This document shows, one piece after another, positions 1-10,847 of a DNA stretch of 64,000 nucleotides; the first letter of the stretch is position 1, and each line of letters opens with the position of its first letter. This stretch comes from Pollenia angustigena (taxonomy: Eukaryota > Arthropoda > Insecta > Diptera > Polleniidae): NCBI GenBank assembly GCA_930367215.1, contig OV884059.1:49694957-49758956 (forward strand). Direction: 5' to 3'. The notes under the pieces were generated by a model. That model ran no database searches and was not told where the DNA came from. It saw only the letters and a list, made by a program, of their open reading frames with translations. A program made the position numbers and the translations under genes.

Positions 1-78
1 CGCTAGAGGGCGCCAAAGTTTGAGAATTTATAGTAAAAATGGCCAAGCAACTACTTGAGTTTTACATGCTTTAGGAAA

Positions 79-945
79 ACTGTTGTAAAATTGTTGTTTT
101 TTAAAGCACGAGATTGAAATTTTTTTCTGTAGTAGTTTACTATATTTAGAACTAACTGTAAAAAAATTTTATTGAATTATTTTCTCATAAGTGTTTTTTT
201 ATTGGTTTGAAAAATGCTTATTACTTACTTAAGCTCTAAAAATTTTCTAACTTTGATGGAATATTAAAAAAAAAGAAAAATACCGTCTATGGGTTTTTTC
301 TGATTTCGAATATTTAAACTGTTTTCTAATAACTCCAAGAAAAACAATTAAAAAAATTTTACCACAACTTGAAAAAAAAAATTTTTTTTAAATGGCTATT
401 TTCATGATTTTTGCTCAAATTTTGATAGTTTTCAGGAGTTTTAAAGACAATTAACTACAAATACTGTGAAATAATTCAAACTTATACCGTTCAATAAAAA
501 ACAACAAAAATCAAAATAGGTATAAAAAATTTTTTGTGTTTGCCTGCATTTTACGGCATAAGAGGACGCTGAAATCACAAATGCCCTTGGTTTTTTATTG
601 TTTCAAGAAAATAATTGTAAAAAATTCATTTTCTGGATTACGAGATTCAAATTTTTTTCTGTAACACCTAACTATATTCTAAACCAACTATAAACAATTT
701 TAGGGGAATTATGCTCCTATACATATTTTTTATTGGTTTGAAAAATGCTTATTATTTACTTAAGCTCTAAAAATTTCCTAACTTTGATGGAATATTAAAA
801 AAAAAAAGAAAAATACCGTCTATGGGTTTTTTTCTGATTTCGAATATTTAGACTGTTTTCTAATAACTACAAGCAAAAAAATTTAAAAAATTTTACCACA
901 ACTTGAAAAAAAATGTATATAAAAAAAATGCTATTTTCGTAAATT
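79..945. repeat. Two-part direct repeat inside block copy 1
   Basis: Bases from about 79 to 415 are repeated in diverged form from about 608 to 945 (offset about 530). Shared landmarks are ATTGGTTTGAAAAATGCTTA, TAAGCTCTAAAAATTT, AAATACCGTCTATGGG and TTTTACCACAACTTG. There is no coding content. It may be satellite-like or the intron or flank of the gene remnant that follows. The same structure recurs at about 4532-5397. Confidence 0.75.
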
Positions 946-1075
946 TCGCTAAAATTTTCATAGATTGAATTAGTTTAAAAAAAATAAACTAGGAACATAA
1001 TAAGAAATATTAAGGTATTAAAGTGGCTTTATGTAATTATAATGAAACGTAACTAATAACTAAAATAAATTTCAG

Positions 1076-1375
1076 GGTGCTTGTCCGAAGAAGCATTGGA
1101 AGCCAACCACAAAATCGTGAGAAAACCCAGACTTTCCCATACGAGAAAAACGTCACGACGACACTCATAAAGATTTAATGACTCATTTAATACATTCCTC
1201 AGATCCGTTGTTATCTTCAAACAGGAATCCAAAGACTAAAAAAAATATATTTTTTGAAGAAGTTGAGGAATATATACTGAGAGAAAATGTACCACTTAAA
1301 GATGACGAAACAAATGTTTCGTTGAGCGGCAATATTTTTTTAGAAGAATTCAGTACTGAAGATGATTTATTGTAA
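1076..1375 (+). pseudogene. Terminal exon remnant of an unrecognised, probably transposon-derived protein (copy 1)
   Basis: A splice-acceptor-like ATTTCAG at 1069-1075 is followed by an open frame starting GCLSEEALEANHKIVRK and reaching a TAA near 1167. The next frame continues with the 65-residue stretch MTHLIHSSDPLLSSNR... and ends at a TAA at 1373-1375, with an acidic C-terminus. Together the frames resemble the C-terminus of an uncharacterised protein family common in arthropod genomes and often transposon-linked (SEEA..AR/N, RKxSR, SSDP). That likeness is from memory. A single-base frame break lies near 1150-1165. The 77-residue minus-strand and 122-residue plus-strand frames beside it fall in a dispersed repeat and are not genes. 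Confidence 0.45.
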
Positions 1376-1475
1376 TTAAAAAATATGAACATACATATGT
1401 AAATAATAAATAAATTAGTTTAAAGAAAATAAATTAGGAATATAATAAGAAATAATTCCAAATAATTCATTAGAT

Positions 1476-2779
1476 CGGCTCAGAATCACTTTCTGAGTCG
1501 ATCTAACGATGTCCGTCCGGCCGGCTGGCGGTCCATGCAACCTTGTGCATACAGATCGCAAATTCGGAGACAATTTGATGAAATTTGTCCCAGAGGCTCT
1601 GACTGGTACAAGGACCAAGCCTATTATAAATGGAACGAATCGGTCCATAATTTTACAAAAGCCATCTTATTACATCGGCAAGATTAAATTTGGTCCAAAC
1701 CAAACTAATTTTATTGCAATCAAAATCAGCTTATCAAATTGTATTGGAATCTTTCTATTTTTGAACATAGCTCCCATACAAATCATTCTCCCGAAAAAGC
1801 TTTTAATGCCAGCTTCCTTAAAAATATTAGTATTTACATCAAGGACCGGAAATTACGAACGGAAAACACAAAATTAAATTTTATTTTTTAAATAAAAAAT
1901 TTGTGTGTGTGAAAAAAAGAATATTGTTTTTCTGTGTTTAAAATTTAAACGAAAAAGAAAAGAAACATTTTTTTTGAAAACAAAATTTATAGTTTCAAAA
2001 AAAAGCAAAAACTTTTTTTGTAAAAAAAAAACAAATAAAAATTTTCAAAAAACTTTTTTTTTTGTTGAAAAATATTTTTTAAAACGTTTTTTTTTAGAAT
2101 TTTTTTTTCTATGTATGTATTTTTAAAAAATTAAATATGTATGTATGTATTTTCAGAAGCCTCTTCATAAATTTGATTTGAATTTGTTTTGAAGAATGAA
2201 ATTTTTACGACAATGCTTAAATATAATTATTTTGTTTTTGTTTTTTTATGTTTTTAAGAAAACGTTTTATTTAAAAAACTTTATTTTATGTTTTTAAGAA
2301 AACGTTTTATTTCAAAAACTTTATTTTATTTATTTTTTTCGACGGCATTTTTTTCAAAACTATTTTAGAAATTTTTTATTTTCTGTAAAATGTAGAATTT
2401 TTAAAACTTGCACAATAAATATTTTTTTTTTAGAAACAAAATAAAAAAACATTTTCCGGTCCTTGATTTACATACAAATTGGCGACTATGACGATAGCTA
2501 CTAAGTCATGACAAAATGTTGTCCAGATAGGTCCAAAATAAACTATAGGTTCCATATAAACCCTCATCCAAAAAACTCATATACGGAGCTTAAGATATCG
2601 AAACAATATTCGGGAGAAAGAACTTTTAAGCGAATCTTAACCTCATAACATAATTTTGTTCTGGCGGGTCCATGATTGCCCATGGGTCCCAAATAGATTA
2701 CACTCTAGGAAATTTGTTTTTAAATACTATACTATAGGGTATCACATGGTCGGGCTTGACCGATTATACTTTCTTACTT
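1476..2779 (+). repeat. Mini-me/DINE-like dispersed repeat, interrupted by a MITE (copy 1)
   Basis: Starts with a short stem (CGGCTCAGAATC and GAGTCGATCTAACGATG) and a GTCCGTCC tract, then a long non-coding stretch that resumes after the MITE and ends with GGTCGGGCTTGACCGATTATA and TTCTTACTT. The (GTCY)n tract and fixed tail are typical of very abundant dispersed repeats in flies; the name mini-me/DINE is given from memory. The body is split by the hAT-type MITE at 1840-2465. The same arrangement lies at about 5928-7231. Confidence 0.6.
1840..2465. mobile_element. hAT-type MITE with 8 bp target duplication (copy 1)
   Basis: Ends are CAAGGACCGGAAA on the left and TTTTCCGGTCCTTG on the right, an inverted pair of about 13 bp. 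Directly outside is the duplicated target ATTTACAT at 1832-1839 and 2466-2473. An 8 bp duplication with CA...TG ends fits the hAT superfamily. The 626 bp interior is A/T homopolymer-rich and non-coding; the lysine- and phenylalanine-rich open frames inside it come from A- and T-runs. About 40 bp around TTTTTAAGAAAACGTTTTAT is tandemly doubled at 2244-2330. Confidence 0.88.
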
Positions 2780-3134
2780 CTTTTTTTTTATCATTTGAAC
2801 TTTGACCTCAAAGGGGCAGGGGTAAAAGTTATCCGATTTGGCTGAAATTTTTTCCACATCAGTTTTAAACCATGTGGCATAATATTCCGCCCGGGAGACA
2901 TCAATATTAATACAAAAAAATTGCTCCATACATTTAGCTGCCACCCTAATGTATATAGAAGATAGAAGATAAAAACTGGGAATTAAGCACGAATAACAAA
3001 AACTTTTGAAATTAAAATTTTGTATTCCCAAAAATTGAAATTACTTTTTGATAATTAAAACAATTATTATTTTTTTTTTTTTATATATATTTTGAAAAAA
3101 AATTTTTTTTAATAACTATTTTGATTCTTAGTTG
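2780..3134. other. Non-coding, no gene seen
   Basis: AT-rich sequence joining block copy 1 to the SINE. About 65 bases around 2955-3020 (AAAACTGGGAATTAAGCACG and following) recur near 48773-48835, so this is dispersed-repeat material. A minus-strand open frame of 85 residues here has no recognisable feature. Confidence 0.6.
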
Positions 3135-3525
3135 ATTCAGTATTCAGGTTTTCAAGACAAAGTCTTGACGGAAAGAATACGAAAAAACAGAGGAAAGGAG
3201 GCAACATGTAATTTGAAATTTAAAAATGATAATAACCGCAAATTTCTAACCACCAGTACTACAGGTTAAAAGATTGATGTTTGACTGTTGGCTGGCGGGC
3301 ACCGCAGTGGTGCAGTGGTTAGAACTCAAAGATTTTCGGAGGATAGGATGTGGTGATTCTTGAAACATGTAAAACTCAACCCGGGTTCGAATCTCGGCTC
3401 AGCCAGGGGAAGATTATCAATGGAATTTAAATGAAAATTCCAAGTTGTAAAATTCTTCCTCAGTGAAAATAATTTAATGGAAAATTAATTTGATGAACTC
3501 AAGCCTAATTAAAAAATAAAAAAAT
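3135..3525 (+). mobile_element. tRNA-derived SINE with intact-looking pol III boxes
   Basis: A box-A-like GGTGCAGTGGTTAG lies at 3309-3322 and a box-B GGTTCGAATC at 3384-3393, correctly spaced for an internal RNA polymerase III promoter. The tail (AGATTATCAATGG, AAGTTGTAAAATTC, then AACTCAAGCCTAATTA) is shared with copies at 9090-9490, 9771-10005 and 19475-19728. Homology with the 9.6 kb copy also extends upstream of the tRNA-like head (CTTGACGGAAAG, AACATGTAA, GGTTAAAAGATTGATGTTTGAC), so the repeated unit is longer than the head and tail alone. No flanking duplication was identified. Confidence 0.75.
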
Positions 3526-3759
3526 AATATAAAATTTTTTTGGTTTTTATTTTATTTGTATTAAAAAAATATGGAAAATTTTAGGTACAATTTTTTAATA
3601 AGTAACGCTTAAATAACGTCGCCGAGATAAGCTAGAGCTGAATAGCATACATTTTTTTATTTCGAGGTCTAAGTAATCGCATGCAAAAGCTGCAGATTTG
3701 GTAAGGATTTAACAATATTAATTAAATGTTGCATTTTCAGAATGAAATTGATTTTAACA
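3526..3759. other. Non-coding, no gene seen
   Basis: AT-rich spacer between the SINE and the next dispersed repeat. No open frame, motif or repeat relation was recognised. Confidence 0.5.
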
Positions 3760-4330
3760 ACCTATTTCCGGAAAAAGGTTTACTGCTTTTATCCAAATCG
3801 AACGATTTCAAATCCAAAATTCACATGGTTAAATCAAGTTCTCTCCTTATAAGGACCCAGAATATATATACTTTATAGGGTCTTAGATCAATATTGTAGA
3901 AATTACAAACGGAATGACAAACTTATATTATACCCTTTTCCACCTGAGGTGAAGGGTATAAAAAGAGTAATTTTTGGGATTTCAGTATTTTGTCTATAAC
4001 TCAGCCATTTTTTAACCAATTTGACAGATTTATATACCGACGTGTTTAAGAAGAAATTTGCCAGTTAGTTGGGTTATAAATCTTGGACTCGGGAAGATCT
4101 ATGGTTTCCGAAAGTGGGTATTTAAAAAAAAAATATTATTTTGGTCATAACTTTTTCGTATCCGAACCGATTTTTCCAAATTTTTCAGAAAATATTTTTT
4201 ACTAAAGATTTCCGATCTTTTGATATGCAAGGGATATCCATAGGTCATATAACATTACAAAAAATCAGGTTTTTATACAATTTTCGATATTTTTTGTACG
4301 GGAGATACGACGCACAGTGCTTTGGTCCAT
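3760..4330 (-). repeat. Mini-me-like dispersed repeat, minus orientation
   Basis: Contains GACCCAGAATATATATACTT and, at the far side, CCACCTGAGGTGAAGGGTAT, the reverse complements of landmarks in the tandem units at 62205-64000. The following stretch with GATTTATATACCGACGTG and AGATCTATGGTTTCCG also matches those units in reverse. It is non-coding; the 63-residue open frame at 4141-4332 is part of the repeat. Confidence 0.7.
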
Positions 4331-5527
4331 AGACATAAATCAAAAAAAAAAAAAACAAATCTTATATTGTACTTAAAAATGTACAGATCGATAGATAACA
4401 AAATAATTAAAATGAATTTTGAAGAATTTTTAAGATTTAACTCTTTTTGGCGGCGCTAGAGGGCGCCAACGTTTGAGAATTTATAGTAAAAATGGCCAAG
4501 CAACTACTTGAGTTTTACATGCTTTAGGAAAACTGTTGTAAAATTGTTGTTTTTTAAAGCACGAGATTGAAATTTTTTTCTGTAGTAGTTTACTATATTT
4601 AGAACTAACTGTAAAAAAATTTTATTGAATTATTTTCTCATAAGTGTTTTTTTATTGGTTTGAAAAATGCTTATTACTTACTTAAGCTCTAAAAATTTTC
4701 TAACTTTGATGGAATATTAAAAAAAAAGAAAAATACCGTCTATGGGTTTTTTCTGATTTCGAATATTTAAACTGTTTTCTAATAACTCCAAGAAAAACAA
4801 TTAAAAAAATTTTACCACAACTTGAAAAAAAAAATTTTTTTTAAATGGCTATTTTCATGATTTTTGCTCAAATTTTGATAGTTTTCAGGAGTTTAAAAGA
4901 CAATTAACTACAAATACTGTGAAATAATTCAAACTTATACCGTTCAATAAAAAACAACAAAAATCAAAATAGGTATAAAAAATTTTTTGTGTTTGCCTGC
5001 ATTTTACGGCATAAGAGGACGCTGAAATCACAAATGCCCTTGGTTTTTTATTGTTTCAAGAAAATAATTGTAAAAAATTCATTTTCTGGATTATGAGATT
5101 CAAATTTTTTTCTGTAACACCTAACTATATTCTAAACCAACTATAAACAATTTTAGGGGAATTATGCTCCTATACATATTTTTTATTGGTTTGAAAAATG
5201 CTTATTATTTACTTAAGCTCTAAAAAATTCCTAACTTTGATGGAATATTAAAAAAAAAAGAAAAATACCGTCTATGGGTTTTTTTCTGATTTCGAATATT
5301 TAGACTGTTTTCTAATAACTACAAGCAAAAAAATTTAAAAAATTTTACCACAACTTGAAAAAAAATGTATATAAAAAAAATGCTATTTTCGTGATTTTCG
5401 CTAAAATTTTCATAGATTGAATTAGTTTAAAAAAAATAAACTAGGAACATAATAAGAAATATTAAGGTATTAAAGTGGCTTTATGTAATTATAATGAAAC
5501 GTAACTAATAACTAAAATAAATTTCAG

Positions 5528-5827
5528 GGTGCTTGTCCGAAGAAGCATTGAAAGCCAACCACAAAATCGTGAGAAAACCCAGACTTTCCCATACGAGAAA
5601 AACGTTACGACGACACTCATAAAGATTTAATGACTCATTTAATACATTCCTCAGATCCGTTGTTATCTTCAAACAGGAATCCAAAGACTAAAAAAAATAT
5701 ATTTTTTGAAGAAGTTGAGGAATATATACTGAGAGAAAATGTACCACTTAAAGATGACGAAACAAATGTTTCGTTGAGCGGCAATATTTTTTTGGAAGAA
5801 TTCAGTACTGAAGATGATTTATTGTAA
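5528..5827 (+). pseudogene. Terminal exon remnant of an unrecognised protein (copy 2)
   Basis: Copy of 1076-1375 carried in the second block. The last 65 residues translate identically to copy 1, with silent base changes such as TTA to TTG, and the same frame break is present. Substitutions in the upstream frame (GGAAGCC to AAAGCC) hit the conserved-looking part. Because the break is shared, it predates the block duplication. Confidence 0.45.
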
Positions 5828-6291
5828 TTAAAAAATATGAACATACATATGTAAATAATAAATAAATTAGTTTAAAGAAAATAAATTAGGAATATAATAA
5901 GAAATAATTCCAAATAATTCATTAGATCGGCTCAGAATCACTTTCTGAGTCGATCTAACGATGTCCGTCCGGCCGGCTGGCGGTCCATGCAACCTTGTGC
6001 ATACAGATCGCAAATTCGGAGACAATTTGATGAAATTTGTCCCAGAGGCTCTGACTGGTACAAGGACCAAGCCTATTATAAATGGAACGAATCGGTCCAT
6101 AATTTTACAAAAGCCATCTTATTACATCGGCAAGATTAAATTTGGTCCAAACCAAACTAATTTTATTGCAATCAAAATCAGCTTATCAAATTGTATTGGA
6201 ATCTTTCTATTTTTGAACATAGCTCCCATACAAATCATTCTCCCGAAAAAGCTTTTAATGCCAGCTTCCTTAAAAATATTAGTATTTACAT

Positions 6292-6917
6292 CAAGGACCG
6301 GAAATTACGAACGGAAAACACAAAATTAAATTTTATTTTTTAAATAAAAAATTTGTGTGTGTGAAAAAAAGAATATTGTTTTTCTGTGTTTAAAATTTAA
6401 ACGAAAAAGAAAAGAAACATTTTTTTTGAAAACAAAATTTATAGTTTCAAAAAAAAGCAAAAACTTTTTTTGTAAAAAAAAAACAAATAAAAATTTTCAA
6501 AAAACTTTTTTTTTTGTTGAAAAATATTTTTTAAAACGTTTTTTTTTAGAATTTTTTTTTCTATGTATGTATTTTTAAAAAATTAAATATGTATGTATGT
6601 ATTTTCAGAAGCCTCTTCATAAATTTGATTTGAATTTGTTTTGAAGAATGAAATTTTTACGACAATGCTTAAATATAATTATTTTGTTTTTGTTTTTTTA
6701 TGTTTTTAAGAAAACGTTTTATTTAAAAAACTTTATTTTATGTTTTTAAGAAAACGTTTTATTTCAAAAACTTTATTTTATTTATTTTTTTCGACGGCAT
6801 TTTTTTCAAAACTATTTTAGAAATTTTTTATTTTCTGTAAAATGTAGAATTTTTAAAACTTGCACAATAAATATTTTTTTTTTAGAAACAAAATAAAAAA
6901 ACATTTTCCGGTCCTTG
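6292..6917. mobile_element. hAT-type MITE with 8 bp target duplication (copy 2)
   Basis: Same element as at 1840-2465, with the same terminal repeats and the same ATTTACAT target duplication at 6284-6291 and 6918-6925. It was carried along by the block duplication and is not an independent insertion. Confidence 0.88.
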
Positions 6918-7231
6918 ATTTACATACAAATTGGCGACTATGACGATAGCTACTAAGTCATGACAAAATGTTGTCCAGATAGGTCCAAAATAAACTATAG
7001 GTTCCATATAAACCCTCATCCAAAAAACTCATATACGGAGCTTAAGATATCGAAACAATATTCGGGAGAAAGAACTTTTAAACGAATCTTAACCTCATAA
7101 CATAATTTTGTTCTGGCGGGTCCATGATTGCCCATGGGTCCCAAATAGATTACACTCTAGGAAATTTGTTTTTAAATACTATACTATAGGGTATCACATG
7201 GTCGGGCTTGACCGATTATACTTTCTTACTT

Positions 7232-7904
7232 GTTATTTTTGCAAGAGCATTTTAAGCGTTTTTAACTCATTTTTCATTAAATGATGTTTTTGTATTTTTC
7301 ACATTAATAATCCGATTCTACCAAAATTCGGCACACATATATATCTAACAAATATCAATCCACACCAAATTTTATTACGATTGGATAATTTTTGAAAGTG
7401 TTATAGCATTTTTAAGAAAAAGGATATATGGCAGGACCTTGAGTCCTTGTTCAGATTTAAATGAAAATTTGCACACACGTTGTTAGTTGTGTGTGTATTA
7501 GCCTGACCATTTTTTGTAGTTTTGTGGGCATTATTGAAGCTAAAATTACATTTTTCCATTTCAGGACACATGGGAGGAGGCGTGTCCTTGAACCAATTTC
7601 TCCAAAAATTCATATTTTTCTTAACTAAGCTATTTTATGCTAGTGTACGAAATTTCAAAAATTTCTGACAACTCCTTCTATTTATGTCCCTTCGTTATAT
7701 GGGGAATAAGCACTGTGCTTAAGTAATTAAAAAAGTAATAAAAATACCACAACAACAAGAGATTTTTGGAAAAAATTAGAGGTAGTCGTGGTTTTTTGCT
7801 CATATCTCAGCCATTTGTGGACCGCTCTTTCTAAATAGAATAAAAATAGCAAACAATTCCGGACCATATGTTACATAATTATATAATATCCTGGCCCCCC
7901 ATCA
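7232..7904. other. Non-coding repeat-like spacer
   Basis: Sequence private to the right side of block copy 2. The phrases about 7790-7825 (GAGGTAGTCGTGGTTTTTTGC and following, shortened here) match in reverse sense the style of the mini-me-like units at 62.4-63.2 kb, so it is probably diverged material of that family. A 70-residue minus-strand open frame at 7401-7613 shows no known motif. Confidence 0.45.
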
Positions 7905-8135
7905 TATATGAGGTCTTCGGAAATTTTTTTACAATCTATTTCCGGAAAAAGGTTTACTGCTTTTATCCAAATCGAACGATTTCAAATCCAAAATTCACAT
8001 GGTCAAATCAAGTTCACTCCTCATAAGGACCCAGAATATATATACTTTATAGGGTCTTTGATCAATATTGTAGAAATTACATACGGAATGACAAACTTAT
8101 ATATACCCTTTTCCACCTGTGGTGAAGGATATAAA
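7905..8135 (-). repeat. Mini-me-like dispersed repeat, minus orientation
   Basis: Nearly repeats 3760-3965: ATTTCCGGAAAAAGGTTTAC, then GGACCCAGAATATATATAC and a CCACCTGTGGTGAAGG stem. This is the reverse complement of the landmarks in the 62-64 kb tandem array. The 104-residue open frame across it is the repeat read through, not a gene. Confidence 0.7.
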
Positions 8136-8176
8136 TATAGGTACGTATTAACACTTCACTTTTATAAATTAAAACC

Positions 8177-8600
8177 AGAGTACCAATACGTTCACTCATT
8201 TTTCAGTCATGAGCGAGCGTGAAAAATGAACAATTAATGTTAAAGTCATGAGGGTGAGGAAAATATTTTGAATTTCCTCATTCATGAAAAATGAGCAAAC
8301 AAAAAAATTCGTATGTGAATTTGTCAGATATGAAAAATTTTAAAAAATTTACATTAAAATTCCTCATATGGAAAAAATGCGATTTGTCCGACCATTAACA
8401 GCGCCTTTTTGTCGATATAAAGTTTTCTAGTCGCATTCCAAATGTATTTTTTATTTACACAGTGAGTCATTAAAGACCAAAACCTTGGCTTCTTGCATCT
8501 ACTTTAAACGCTTCGAAAAATAATTAACAATAAAGTTTTTCCCCAGTGTAATTGTAATACAGTAGTTGCCGCTTAAGTGCGTATCGAAAAATGTTCAGAA
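8177..8600. repeat. Composite dispersed repeat ending in a pogo-like terminus (copy 1)
   Basis: Matches 38547-38945 over most of its length, with a private insert around 8332-8396. Shared landmarks are CCAGAGTACC, GTCATGAGCGAGCGTG, GATATAAAGTTTTCTAGTCG and CAAAACCTTGGCTTCTTGC. Both copies then enter the same terminus-like sequence CAGTAGT..CGCTTAAGTGCG preceded by TA. That terminus resembles pogo/Tigger ends. Confidence 0.65.
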
Positions 8601-9030
8601 CTCCGCTATTGCGAATAGATTTTTGCACTTGTTCATTGAACGATTGCTTATGCCACATTCTAAATTTAGAATCACAGGCAGCATAAAAGCGTGCATTTTC
8701 TGATGATATTGACAAGTTTTTAAAAGATATACGAAACCACTTCTGCAAACGTTCTACATACTAGAAAAGACGACTTCCTCTCAATTCAAGATTATTTTGG
8801 AACGAATTCATTATATTTTCAAATATTCGTCAACATGACGGTTGTCACGTCAAAAAGTAATCAACAGAATTTTGGAGCAGTGAAAACCTACTCCATTGTT
8901 ACTTTACTCCGAATTAGTTTGAAGGGGATTTTACAAGTGCTAAATAAAAAAATTTTTTATATTCGGACTTCTACTCCTTTCCTGTTTCTGACGTACATAT
9001 GGAAAATTGTAAACACAATAAATTTGGAAA
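8601..9030. other. Non-coding, no gene seen
   Basis: The 74-residue minus-strand frame (8524-8748) lies next to a pogo-like terminus and could be a decayed DNA-binding segment of such a transposase, but I see no diagnostic residues. The 67-residue plus-strand frame at 8835-9038 is unrecognised. Confidence 0.4.
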
Positions 9031-9500
9031 ATAATTAGTATTGTGGTTATTTTGTTGAACTATTTATGGTTTTTAATCCAAATTTTTAATATTTTTAATT
9101 AGGCTTAAGTTCATGAAATTTAATTTTTATTAAATTATTTTTGTGAAGAAAGGAATTTTACAACATGAAAATTAATTAAAATTGTTATTGATAATCTTTC
9201 ATTCTTGACGTGGCTCGGGCTCGAACCCTGGCCGCAGGTTACCTTGACATGTTTTGATCGCAACCACTCGATCTCCTCAGATGGATTTGCCGTCTTACAC
9301 CCGAGCCACGTCAAGAATGAGAGATTATCAATAACAATTTTAATTAATTTTCATGTTGTAAAATTCCTTTCTTCACAAAAAAAAAAAAAAAAAAATTAAT
9401 AAAAATTAAATTTCATGAACTTAAGCCTAATTAAAAATATTAAAAATTTGGATTAAAAACCATAAATAGTTCAACAAAATAACCACAATTCTAATTATTG
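9031..9500. repeat. Long inverted duplication of the SINE (hairpin)
   Basis: Left arm about 9031-9222 and right arm about 9298-9500 are reverse complements with very few mismatches; the largest is an A-run in the right arm at 9379-9397. The arms cover the SINE tail and also some 40 bp of flank beyond it (AAACCATAAATAGTTCAAC), so this is an inverted duplication rather than two insertions. The loop of about 75 bp holds the minus-oriented SINE head (box-B complement near 9219-9229). A transcript would fold into a near-perfect stem of about 190 bp. Confidence 0.85.
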
Positions 9501-9669
9501 TTAAAGCTAAGGCACGAGCTCTATATGTACATTTGTCCTTCAAGTTGTGCTGAAAAAGGTCAACAGAAAAGAGAAAGACAAAGTGAAAAAACAAAAAATG
9601 TACTTGGACTTCAAGAAAAATTCTTGACGAAAGTACGAAAAAACAGAAGTAAAGGAAAAAACATGTAAA
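9501..9669. repeat. 5' flank of the SINE unit
   Basis: The part from about 9600 (CTTGGACTTCAAG, ATTCTTGACGAAAG, AAAAACAGAAG, AACATGTAA) matches 3140-3215, upstream of the other SINE copy. This suggests that the repeated family begins upstream of the tRNA-like head. The part before 9600 was not recognised. Confidence 0.5.
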
Positions 9670-9770
9670 ATCGATTAAAATGGATAATCATTCAGGAAAG
9701 CAAATTTCGATCTACCAAATGTTAAAATACAATTTGGTTTAAGGATTGATGTTTGACTAGTGACGTCAGC

Positions 9771-10005
9771 AGTCGTCGATGGCTGCGAGTGTAAGACGGC
9801 AAATCCATCTGAGGAGATCGAGTGGTTGCGATCGAAACATGTCATGGTAACCTGCCGGCCAGGGTTCGAGCCCGAGCCACGTCAAGAATGAAAGATTATC
9901 AATAACAATTTTAATTAATTTTCATGTTGTAAAATTCCTTTCTTCACAAAAATAATTTAATAAAAATTAAATTTCATGAACTTAAGCCTAATTAAAAATA
10001 TTAAA
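9771..10005 (+). mobile_element. tRNA-derived SINE in U1
   Basis: Head with box-B GGTTCGAGCC near 9863-9872 and a weaker box-A-like segment around GATCGAGTGGTTG (9816-9828). The tail AAGATTATCAATAACAA, TTGTAAAATTCCTTTC and AACTTAAGCCTAATTA matches the other copies. The upstream shared segment GGATTGATGTTTGAC lies at about 9742-9756. Confidence 0.72.
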
Positions 10006-10847
10006 AATTTGGATTTAATTTGGAAATTCTAAAAAGTGTATGAAAATGGATTTTTCGTCCTTAAAAACCGCATGATACAGGTATGGCTAGACCAAATTCA
10101 ATTTGTTTGCTTTCATGAATATTTTGGAAAACTAACTATTTTGAAAAATCTGGGGCCCGAAATTCATTTTTGACCTATGGTTTCTTTAGAAAAGTTTCTT
10201 GGAATGACTTATATAACAAGAATCGCGATGTGCTTTAGACGTGAAAAAATGTTATCCACCCTATTATTATGTATAATTAATGATTTTTTTGCTGTCTAAA
10301 CTTTACATGAACAAATGACTTTTAAATACCTTTTGTTATTGTTGGTTTAAATTTTTGGTAAAAAAAAAAGATTTAGTACTATTGGGGCCGAAAAAGTACG
10401 ATTTTAAAAGTTCGTTGATACGATATTGGTTTTCTCATTTATCATCCCTGATGGCAACACAAATATTAAAAACAGCAGTTGAAGTAAAAAAGTAAATTTC
10501 TCTTAAATTTCGAAAATCATAGAGAATAATTTAAAAGAGTGCCGAAATATGGGTTCGAATCAGCGTTGTCAGAAAATCTTCATTTGGCGAAAAAATTTTA
10601 TTTTGAAAAGAGCAAAAAAGTAAAAATTTTTAATTTTTTAAAAGAAAATACTTCTGATTTTGGAAACGTAATTGCCGTATTTATACAAAATTAGATTGCA
10701 GGGTTAAATTGTATTTTTAGTAATATTTTCCATAAAATTCTTTCTAAAAATACATTTTGAATTTCTAAAAGTCCATCTAAATAAAGAAGTTTCATCGAAA
10801 ATAATTAAATTCTAATACATATTAGAGATGTATAAATTTTGGTCAAA

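Larger units (their letters stand above)
1..2779. repeat. Duplicated block, copy 1 (cut by window edge)
   Basis: This block recurs at 4454-7231 with a constant offset of about 4452 bases. By eye the two copies differ by only a few scattered substitutions and single-base indels. Both carry the same sub-repeats, broken exon and nested hAT-type MITE in the same place, so they arose by copying a whole block rather than by separate insertions. Homology stops at the sequence TTCTTACTT, the usual right end of a mini-me-like dispersed repeat. The left end lies at or beyond the window start. Confidence 0.9.
4454..7231. repeat. Duplicated block, copy 2
   Basis: Near-identical to 1-2779 over its whole length. 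It starts at the motif CGCTAGAGGGCGCC, also the first bases of the window, and ends at TTCTTACTT, after which the two copies continue into different sequence. The private sequence between the copies is about 1.67 kb (2780-4453), so the period is 4.45 kb. Whether this belongs to a longer array to the left cannot be seen. Confidence 0.9.

Noticed and set aside
1509..1877. 122-residue open frame with copy at 5961, and 77-residue minus frame
   Set aside because: Part of a mini-me-like dispersed repeat starting at the GTCCGTCC tract; not conserved as protein in other copies in the window.
1905..2126. Lys/Phe-rich open frame (and copy at 6357)
   Set aside because: Lies inside a hAT-type MITE and is a product of A and T runs.
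8524..8748. Minus-strand 74-residue frame as a pogo-type DNA-binding domain
   Set aside because: Only the neighbouring terminus suggests pogo; no diagnostic residues could be matched.
9205..9399. Possible tRNA gene from box A and box B sequences in the SINE copies
   Set aside because: No acceptor stem or complete cloverleaf could be paired; shared long tails mark these as SINEs.
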